Origin: Pseudomonadota bacterium
GTDB lineage: Bacteria; Pseudomonadota; Alphaproteobacteria; Rhizobiales; Xanthobacteraceae
Length of the DNA stretch: 64,000 nt
Direction: 5' to 3'
Assembly: GCA_023387735.1 (NCBI GenBank)
Contig: JAEWHP010000012.1
Location: 248,001 to 312,000, forward strand
The first letter of the stretch is position 1, and each line of letters starts with the position of its first letter. The notes beneath the pieces are model-generated. The model was given only the letters and a program-made list of their open reading frames with translations, was not told the DNA's origin and searched no databases. The position numbers were made by a program, and so were the translations under genes. Positions 57,940-64,000 of the stretch are shown here, piece by piece.

Positions 57940-58151
57940 TTTTCCTGCCCCTGGTGTTTCTTGATATTTTGCTTTTCCGGCCGCAAGCACGCAACTCACC
58001 GCCGGCTCGGTGAAGAGCTATCACGACGAGGTCATTCAGGCGAATGTGGGCTGAGGTGACATTTCGGCACACACGGGACTGTGTCAGCTAATTTTCTTCG
58101 ACAAGGAAAATCAGGTTTGGCAGGCAAGCCCGATGACGCCAGGCCGATGAC

Positions 58152-58253
58152 GCCAAGCCGCAACTTTCAAGATGACGGAGCGCCCGCATACAAGCGGGCG
58201 ACCGCCCGCGCCCGGATCTCGGCGATCTTGCGCTTGAGCGCGGCCTGCCGGGG
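58152..58253. repeat. ~100-bp repeat supplying a C-terminal tail, copy 2
   Basis: Second copy of the sequence at 54624-54725, same orientation, again covering the last codons and the stop of a minus-strand gene plus 15 bases downstream. Confidence 0.7.
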
Positions 58254-59051
58254 ATCGGGCAGCACGGCGGCGCGCGCTTCCCCCACGGCGCCGGCGAGAT
58301 CGGGCAAATCCAGCGCGCCATCGAAGGTCGGCTTGGCGAGACCGTCGATGATCGCATTCCAGTCCGCCATGCCCTGGCGGTAGACGTCGCCATAGCCGTG
58401 GATCATGGTCGCGGTCTGCACGATTGCGGACGCCGCCGCGGGCTGCCTGGTCAGGCTGCGGTCGATCATGTGCAGCCAGCGCTCGACCCAGACCCGCTCC
58501 TTGGCGTAGCGCACCGAGTAGCGCCGCCACCGGCGCAATCCCGCGCCCATCTTCAGGCGGAGAATGCCGAACCAGTTCTTCGAATTGAAGCGAAGCTTCA
58601 CATTCCTGTGGTTCCAGCCGGCCCATTCGAGCGCGTCGAGCAGATATTCGGCGATGACGGCGGGAAGCACGCTGACCAGTTCGTCGAGCCGGAATTTTCT
58701 GACGTCGACCGACCTCGGCTGCGTGCGAGAACGGTCAGCCAGTCCGACGAGCTTCAGCTGCGCGATCCGGATCACGTCGTCATAGCTCATGCGCACGGCC
58801 ATCAGCCGCGCGATCTCGGTCAGCATGGCGTCGTCGACGCCGTTCTTGCCGATGAAGCGCCGCAGCCGGTCAACATAAAGCTGCGCATAGGCCGTGCCTT
58901 GATAATCGATCAGGAGATCGATGGCGTCGCTCGCGACAGCCATGACCGGCTCCGGCAAACCTTCGGGCAGCAACGGCGCGGCGTCGTCTTCCTCGCCGAT
59001 GAAATCGGCGAACAGATATCGCAGCGACGACAGGATACCGCGGTCTGACAC
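58167..59051 (-). CDS. Stand-alone DUF6537-like protein (IorB C-terminal region)
   Basis: 294 residues. IDYQGTAYAQLYVDRLRRFI, ARLMAVRMSYDDVIRIAQLK, RVWVERWLHMIDRSL and TATMIHGYGDVYRQGMADWN resemble the DUF6537 region normally found at the C-terminus of indolepyruvate:ferredoxin oxidoreductase subunits. The pyruvate-oxidoreductase gamma and other catalytic domains are absent. The last ~28 residues (RQAALKRKIAEIRARAVARL, then YAGAPSS) are a tail shared with the acyltransferase at 54639. It follows the cyclic-nucleotide-binding gene by 18 bases on the same strand, so the two are likely co-transcribed. Function unknown. Confidence 0.68.
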   Translation of the reverse strand: MSDRGILSSLRYLFADFIGEEDDAAPLLPEGLPEPVMAVASDAIDLLIDYQGTAYAQLYVDRLRRFIGKNGVDDAMLTEIARLMAVRMSYDDVIRIAQLKLVGLADRSRTQPRSVDVRKFRLDELVSVLPAVIAEYLLDALEWAGWNHRNVKLRFNSKNWFGILRLKMGAGLRRWRRYSVRYAKERVWVERWLHMIDRSLTRQPAAASAIVQTATMIHGYGDVYRQGMADWNAIIDGLAKPTFDGALDLPDLAGAVGEARAAVLPDPRQAALKRKIAEIRARAVARLYAGAPSS

Positions 59052-59069
59052 GCCGTCTGCTCCCGGCCT

Positions 59070-59735
59070 CTATGCAGGCTTCGGCTCGGCCGTGGGCGCC
59101 GTTTGCTGGGCCAGACGTTTCTCCAGCGTCTCGATATTCTGGAACAGCCGTGCGCTGGCAAGGCGCAGGAAGTAGAAGCCAAAGGCCGGATTCTGCACGT
59201 AGAGTTCCTCTACCTTGGTGTAGCTGACGCTCAGGATCTTGCCGGCCTCGATGCATTCCAGCGTCTGGGTTCGCATGTTGGATGGCGACAGCATGCCGAG
59301 TTCGCCGACGATGGCGCCGACCGGCAAGACGATGCCGGACTCCACCAGCTTGAACTTGCCGCTGACGATGTAGAGCATGTCCTCGGCCTTTTCATCCTTG
59401 TAGAACAGGATCTCGCCGGCCGCGCAATCGCGTTCGGTCATGAACGGCTTCAGCCATTCCATCGAGAGATCACTGTTGACGGATTTCTTCACGTCGCGGA
59501 CGAGCTGCAGCATCTGGTGCAGGCGATAGGAGTTGACCAGCAGCATCGCGAACTGCACCACCATGACCAGATAGTTGCGGGCCGGGATCGCAGTAATGAT
59601 CAGGATGACGTTGGCGAGGATGCCGAACACCCGCAACGGGATCATGGTCTTCATCGTGGTCGTGGCGACCACGAAGATTGTCGCAAACAGCGCGCCGGCA
59701 GTTCCTGCGTGCTGTGCCAGATGAGACGTATCCAT
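59070..59735 (-). CDS. Membrane-anchored cyclic nucleotide-binding protein
   Basis: 221 residues. About three hydrophobic segments in residues 10-70 (ALFATIFVVATTTMK, VFGILANVILIITAIPA, YLVMVVQFAMLLVNSY) precede a cyclic-nucleotide-binding domain (about 90-205) with CAAGEILFYKDEKAEDMLYI, IVSGKFKLVESGIVLP and GAIVGELGMLSPSNMRTQTL, the phosphate-binding cassette. No pore, kinase or HTH domain is present. The layout is like popeye-type cAMP effectors. It is divergent from the CNG channel gene and followed by the DUF6537-like gene. Confidence 0.82.
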   Translation of the reverse strand: MDTSHLAQHAGTAGALFATIFVVATTTMKTMIPLRVFGILANVILIITAIPARNYLVMVVQFAMLLVNSYRLHQMLQLVRDVKKSVNSDLSMEWLKPFMTERDCAAGEILFYKDEKAEDMLYIVSGKFKLVESGIVLPVGAIVGELGMLSPSNMRTQTLECIEAGKILSVSYTKVEELYVQNPAFGFYFLRLASARLFQNIETLEKRLAQQTAPTAEPKPA

Positions 59736-60024
59736 TGGATGCTGACCAAATTTCTCTGGGAAGTGGACGTTCGCGATTCTGCTGCAGTGCCCGCGATTGT
59801 AATCTCAGCGGGATGTTCTTGGTATACGAGTAAAGGACGATGTTTTGTCGGGATTCTCACCATTCCCCGGCAAAATTAACCTTGTCTGCACGCTGCGGGG
59901 CGCGGCCGCCTCCCGCTGGGCCACGTTGACGGCCACTCTGCCGGCAGGCACTTTGCAGGGATCGGTCGTGCCGCGGCATGACACCATTTGCAGCTCTTTG
60001 CACCACCAGGCGTCACCTGAACCG

Positions 60025-61137
60025 ATGTCCAAGCGGCCCGTTGTTTCGGCACTCACGCAATTTGCCGCCAGGACGGCCGGCCGCAACATGACCGGGACGG
60101 CCTATGTCGCGGTGGCGGTCGGCGTCGGCGCGATGGTGCTGCTGACGATCGCACCGGTCCATGAGGCGCTGCATCGATGGCTCGACGTGGCCCTGTGGGC
60201 GTGCTGGGCCTACTTCATGTTCGAATGGGTGGTGCGGCTGCGGCACGCCGCGACATCGTCAGGCAGCAGGGCTTACGCGCTGACGGGCCGCGGGCTGGTC
60301 GACGCCATCGGTGCGCTGGCGGTGCCGGCGGCGCTGCTCGCCGGTATCGATGCAAAGACGGCGTGGCTGCTTGCCGTGCTGTGGCTGCTCAAGGTCGTTC
60401 CCGGCATTCCCGGCTTGCGGCAATTGCGCCGGGTGCTGGTCGTCGAATCCGGTCCCCTTCTGAGCGTGCTGATCATCTTCCTCATGGTGCTGTCGCTGGC
60501 CTCGGTCGCGGTCCATTTCCTGGAGCGCGAAGTGCAGCCCGCGACGTTCGGCAGCGTGCCGGCGGCGATGTGGTGGGCGATGGCGACGCTGACCACCGTC
60601 GGCTATGGCGACGTGGTGCCGATCACCCCGCTCGGCCGCGTGGTCGCAGCGCTGGTGATGATATCGGGCCTCGGCGTGTTCGGCCTGTGGACCGGCATCC
60701 TCGCGACCGGGTTTGCCGCCGAGACGCGGCGCGACAACTTCCTGAAGACCTGGGAGTCGGTCGGCAAGGTGCCGTTCTTTGCAGCGCTGGGCCCCGCCGC
60801 GAAGGCCGACGTGACCAACATGCTGCGTACCATCGACCTGCCGCCGCGCTTCATGGTCATCCGCAAGGGCCAGCGCGGCGACTGCATGTATTTCATCGCC
60901 AGCGGCGAGGTCGAGGTCGACCTGCCCGGCAAGAAGGTGAAACTCGGCGAAGGCGCGTTCTTCGGCGAGATGGCGCTGCTCGGCAACAATCTGCGCTCGG
61001 CCAACATCGCCACCACGCGGCTATCGAAACTGCTGGTGCTTGACCTCGTGGATTTTCGCCTGTTGATGGCACGGCATCCCGACCTGGCCGCGACCATCGA
61101 CGCCGAGGCGAAGCGGCGCGCGCAGGAAAACAGTTAA
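60025..61137 (+). CDS. Cyclic nucleotide-gated potassium channel (MlotiK1-type)
   Basis: 370 residues, close to the 355 of the Mesorhizobium channel. Six hydrophobic segments (S1-S6) with pore loop PAAMWWAMATLTTVGYGDVV; the K+ filter TVGYGD spans residues 191-196. An S4-like region has few Arg (LRQLRRVLVVESG), as in MlotiK1. After S6 a linker leads to a cAMP-binding domain with RKGQRGDCMYFIASGEVEVD and GEGAFFGEMALLGNNLRSAN as phosphate-binding cassette. ATG 60025 is chosen because upstream codons of the open frame are not conserved. It is divergent from the other cyclic-nucleotide-binding gene. Confidence 0.93.
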   Translation: MSKRPVVSALTQFAARTAGRNMTGTAYVAVAVGVGAMVLLTIAPVHEALHRWLDVALWACWAYFMFEWVVRLRHAATSSGSRAYALTGRGLVDAIGALAVPAALLAGIDAKTAWLLAVLWLLKVVPGIPGLRQLRRVLVVESGPLLSVLIIFLMVLSLASVAVHFLEREVQPATFGSVPAAMWWAMATLTTVGYGDVVPITPLGRVVAALVMISGLGVFGLWTGILATGFAAETRRDNFLKTWESVGKVPFFAALGPAAKADVTNMLRTIDLPPRFMVIRKGQRGDCMYFIASGEVEVDLPGKKVKLGEGAFFGEMALLGNNLRSANIATTRLSKLLVLDLVDFRLLMARHPDLAATIDAEAKRRAQENS

Positions 61138-61153
61138 GCAAGAAGCAAGAACG

Positions 61154-61951
61154 ATGGAGAACGACATGTCCCAGGGAGCCGAGGAAGCCAGCGCGCCGGT
61201 GCTCGAGATTGCGGGCGCGCGCGCCACCATCCGCCTCAACCGGCCGAAACATCTGAACCGGCTGCAGAGCGAGGACCTCGACCACCTCATGAAGCTGTTC
61301 GACCGCATCGAGGCCGATGCTGCGATCCGCGTGCTGGTGCTGACCGGGACCGGCCGCGCGTTCAGTGCCGGTTACGACCTCAACTCGGTTGCCGACCGCG
61401 CCACCAGCACGAGCGAACAGCCGAGCGCGGGATCGGCGTTCGAGGTCGTGGTCAATCGCCTGGAGGATCTCGGCGTGCCGACGATCTGCCGGCTCAACGG
61501 CGGCGTCTATGGCGGTTCGACCGACCTGGCACTGGCCTGCGATTTTCGCATCGGCGTCGACACCGCGGAAATGTTCATGCCGGCAGCGCGCCTCGGGCTG
61601 CACTACTACAAGAGCGGCATCGCACGCTACGTGTCGCGGCTCGGCGTCGACAATGCGAAAATGCTGTTTCTCACCGCGCAGAAAATCCCGGCGCCGGAAA
61701 TGCTGCGGATCGGCTACCTCACCGCGATGGTGCCGGCGGAAGCACTCGACGCAGAAGTCGACCGTCTCGCCACCATCCTTGCCGGCAACGCGCCGCTGGC
61801 GATGCGCGGCATGAAGCGCGCCATCAACGAATTCGCCCACGGCAAGCTCGACGAGGAAGCCGCCGACCTCCGCCACCGCGACAGCATGCGCAGCGGCGAA
61901 ATCAAGGAAGGCATCCAGGCGTTCGCGGAAAAACGCCCGCCAAGATTTTAA
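61154..61951 (+). CDS. Enoyl-CoA hydratase/isomerase family protein
   Basis: 265-residue crotonase. Oxyanion segments GRAFSAGYDLNSVAD and CRLNGGVYGGSTDLALACDF; the usual catalytic-Glu positions are changed (AARLGLHYYKSGIARYVSRL), so hydration may be lost or shifted to isomerase/hydrolase chemistry. The start is either 61154 or ATG 61166; the latter has ggag six bases upstream. It follows the channel gene by 16 bases on the same strand. Substrate unknown. Confidence 0.86.
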   Translation: MENDMSQGAEEASAPVLEIAGARATIRLNRPKHLNRLQSEDLDHLMKLFDRIEADAAIRVLVLTGTGRAFSAGYDLNSVADRATSTSEQPSAGSAFEVVVNRLEDLGVPTICRLNGGVYGGSTDLALACDFRIGVDTAEMFMPAARLGLHYYKSGIARYVSRLGVDNAKMLFLTAQKIPAPEMLRIGYLTAMVPAEALDAEVDRLATILAGNAPLAMRGMKRAINEFAHGKLDEEAADLRHRDSMRSGEIKEGIQAFAEKRPPRF

Positions 61952-62160
61952 ATGCAACTTTGCCTCGTCATGGCCGGGCTTGACAGAGAGTGGCGAACAT
62001 TGACCGCCGTTCGGTCGCGCCATATTCTCTCCCTTGCGGTGCAAGCCGCGCCCGGGCCCGCGGGAAGGGTTGAACCCACTTGCAGCTTTCGAGCGACATC
62101 TAGACCCTTTGTGCAGCCGGTATTGCGGGCCTTCGGCGTTGTCATGCACGGAGGTATTGG

Positions 62161-63801
62161 ATGAACCGGTCTCCCGATCGATTGAACCTCGATCATCTGA
62201 AGAAACAAGCCAAGGATTTGCTCCGCCTCTGTCGCAGCCGCGATGAGGCCGCGATGGCGCGGTTTCGCGCCGCGCTGCCGGCGGCGGCCGGCCATGGCGA
62301 CGAGGGCATTTCCTCGCTGCAGCTGCGCCTGCACGACGCGCAATCCTGCATCGCGCGCGAGCACGGTTTTGCGTCATGGCCCGAACTGAAACGCTATGTC
62401 GAGGTGCAGATGGCCACGCGGAGCGAGCGCCCGGCGCGCGTGCTGCAATGGGCGCAGCTGCTCTATTCCGGCGATGTCAGCGGCACGGTGAACCGCGCCA
62501 ACCCGCGCGTTGCGTTACGGATGCTGGCCGAAGATCCCGGAATCGTGGATGATGATCCCTGGCTTGCCTGCGCGATCGGGGACGAAGCCGCGCTGCAGCA
62601 GGCGACGCAGGCCGACCCATCGTGGGTCAACCGGACCGGCGGCCCACTGCGGCTGCCGCCGCTGGTTGCGGTGGCGCATTCGAGCCTGCTGCGGGTGGAC
62701 GGGTTTCGCGAGCGCCTGCACCGCTGCGCGCGACTGCTCATCGCAGCCGGGGCCGACGTCAACCAGCACATTTTCAGCCGCTGGCAGCCGGGGTCGCTCG
62801 AGAAGCCGGACCAGAACTGCCCGCTCTCGACGCTGTACGGCGCGGCTGGCGGCAATCACGACCCTGCTCTGACAAGATTATTGCTCGAAGCCGGGGCGAA
62901 TCCCAACGACGGAGAGTCGCTCTATCATTCCCTGGAGAATCCTGCATGCACGCGCCTGCTGCTGGAGCGCGGCGCACGCATCGCCGAAAGCAACGCGATC
63001 TACCGCTCGATCGATCTGGAGGATGACAGCGCACTGAAACTGCTGCTGGCACACGGCGGCGATCCGAACGAGCCGGCGCGGAATGCGCCGCTGACCGATT
63101 GGGGCTCGCCACTGGCATGGGCGATCTACCGCCGGCGGCCGCGTCATGCCAGGGCGTTGCTGGAAGCGGGCGCCGACCCGGCGCGCCAAACGCCTGAAGG
63201 CATCAGCCCATACCGGCTGGCGCTGCAATTCGGATTCTCCGACATTGCGGCCCTGCTGCGGACGCAAACCGATGCGCCTGACATCTCCGACGAGGAGCGT
63301 TTCGTCGCCGCATGCGCCAGCGGCGATGAAGCCGGGGCGCGCGCGACTCAAGCGCGGCGTCCCGATTTGCCGGCCTCGCTGTCGCCGAAGCAATTGCGCC
63401 TGTTGCCCGACATGGCCGCGGCCCGCGCCGATGACGTCGTCAAGCTGATGGTCCGCCTCGGCTGGCCGATCGCGGTGCGCGGCGGCGACTGGGATGCGTC
63501 CGCGCTCAATCTCGCGGTGTTCTCAGGCAATGCCGACCTGACGCGCTTCCTGCTCGAACACGGCGCGAAATGGACGGAGCAGCATGGCCATGGCGATAAC
63601 GCCTGCGGCACGCTGTCGTGGGCGTCCATCAACGAACCGATGGAAGGCGGCGACTGGGTCGGCTGTGCGCGGGCGCTGCGCGATCACGGCATGCCGGGCG
63701 CAACGGCGATTGCTGGTGATCAGGAATGGGTGATGATTGCAGGGGTAAGGAAAAGATTTTCCGACGAGGTCACCGAGGTATTGCTGGATCGCGCGGTATG
63801 A
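62161..63801 (+). CDS. Ankyrin-repeat protein
   Basis: 546 residues. The N-terminal LNLDHLKKQAKDLLRLCRSR and LQLRLHDAQSCIAREHGFAS are the conserved start of a bacterial ankyrin family. Repeats with the Leu/Ala/Gly-Asp/Asn pattern follow: ARLLIAAGADVNQH, TRLLLEAGANPNDG, TRLLLERGARI, LKLLLAHGGDPNEP, ARALLEAGADPARQ and TRFLLEHGAKW. No signal peptide, so a cytoplasmic protein-interaction role is likely. The ATG follows cggaggt about 7 bases upstream. Isolated gene. Confidence 0.88.
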   Translation: MNRSPDRLNLDHLKKQAKDLLRLCRSRDEAAMARFRAALPAAAGHGDEGISSLQLRLHDAQSCIAREHGFASWPELKRYVEVQMATRSERPARVLQWAQLLYSGDVSGTVNRANPRVALRMLAEDPGIVDDDPWLACAIGDEAALQQATQADPSWVNRTGGPLRLPPLVAVAHSSLLRVDGFRERLHRCARLLIAAGADVNQHIFSRWQPGSLEKPDQNCPLSTLYGAAGGNHDPALTRLLLEAGANPNDGESLYHSLENPACTRLLLERGARIAESNAIYRSIDLEDDSALKLLLAHGGDPNEPARNAPLTDWGSPLAWAIYRRRPRHARALLEAGADPARQTPEGISPYRLALQFGFSDIAALLRTQTDAPDISDEERFVAACASGDEAGARATQARRPDLPASLSPKQLRLLPDMAAARADDVVKLMVRLGWPIAVRGGDWDASALNLAVFSGNADLTRFLLEHGAKWTEQHGHGDNACGTLSWASINEPMEGGDWVGCARALRDHGMPGATAIAGDQEWVMIAGVRKRFSDEVTEVLLDRAV

Positions 63802-63806
63802 GCACT

Positions 63807-63870
63807 CTTCCCCTCTCCCCTTGTGGGAGAGGGTGCTTCGCGCCACCTTCTCCCACAAGGGGAGAAGGGA
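63807..63870. repeat. Intergenic palindromic element, gagaagg family
   Basis: Arms cttcccctctccccttgtgg and the complementary ccacaaggggagaaggg, about 64 bp. Short relative of 4961-5108. It lies between two convergent genes and may terminate both. Confidence 0.8.
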
Positions 63871-63872
63871 AA

Positions 63873-64000
63873 CTACTCGTCGACGAACGTCACGGTGTCG
63901 TCGACGCTTGCCCGTGACGTGCGGTAGCTGTTGACCTTGGCCGCGTGGTCGGCAAATCCGAACGAGATGCCGCAGACGACCTTGCGGTCGTCGGCGAGGT
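63873..64000 (-). CDS. Nitroreductase family protein, C-terminal fragment (cut by window end)
   Basis: The last 41 codons and stop are visible. VVCGISFGFADHAAKVNSYR and TSRASVDDTVTFVDE match the C-terminal end of FMN-dependent nitroreductases (GISFGYAD-x-x-NSYRTSR pattern). The rest lies outside the window, so subfamily and length cannot be judged. Confidence 0.8.
   Translation of the reverse strand, partial: LADDRKVVCGISFGFADHAAKVNSYRTSRASVDDTVTFVDE

Overview
The window is high-GC, gene-dense chromosomal DNA from an alphaproteobacterium that looks like Bradyrhizobium or a close relative such as Rhodopseudomonas. The evidence is the gene content: a bacteriophytochrome with heme oxygenase, a pim-type dicarboxylate operon, and a p-coumarate cluster with a DUF3237/UPF0311 gene, arranged much as I remember it in Rhodopseudomonas palustris. 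Many intergenic gaps are filled by recurring palindromic elements of about 60-160 bp. No rRNA, tRNA, CRISPR array, intact transposase or prophage was seen.

Layout. 0.2-5 kb: metF-metH (methionine and folate cycle). 5-9.1 kb: a zeta-class-like GST, then heme oxygenase (bphO) overlapping a bacteriophytochrome HWE kinase with a fused receiver. 9.1-12 kb: GST, and glpK followed by a GNAT gene. 12-19.7 kb: a minus-strand pim-like operon (pimF, pimA, pimC, pimD, SDR) without the thiolase gene I would expect, divergent from an IclR regulator with a palindromic operator between them. 20.8-28.4 kb: a branched-chain-amino-acid-type ABC transporter (livG, F, H, M) followed by three tandem paralogous binding proteins, then a glycerate 2-kinase.

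29.8-46.2 kb: a phenylpropanoid/p-coumarate island. It holds a MarR regulator (CouR-like), an ABC importer with a fused LivM-LivG subunit and its binding protein, a 4-hydroxybenzoyl-CoA-type thioesterase, an SDR, a CoA ligase (couB), a crotonase (couA), DUF3237, a TRAP transporter and pobA. A shared operator-like box (GTTATAT-N-ATATAAC type) sits upstream of couA, the TRAP binding-protein gene and pobA, and a longer related inverted repeat lies between the MarR gene and the ABC operon. Together these would import hydroxycinnamates, activate them to CoA thioesters, shorten the side chain, release 4-hydroxybenzoate and hydroxylate it to protocatechuate.

46.2-64 kb: mixed accessory genes. They include LysR/FMN-protein and WYL/GST regulator-target pairs (the latter with a small cysteine-ended ORF and two matching operator candidates), stress and housekeeping proteins (YkgJ-type, CBS, YciI, signal peptidase I), an acyltransferase, a methyltransferase, an orphan TctC-type binding protein and a stand-alone DUF6537-like protein. 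A membrane cyclic-nucleotide-binding protein is divergent from a cyclic-nucleotide-gated K+ channel. An enoyl-CoA hydratase, an ankyrin-repeat protein and the 3' end of a nitroreductase gene close the window. The segment 51.65-52.59 kb holds no intact gene and looks like decayed sequence.
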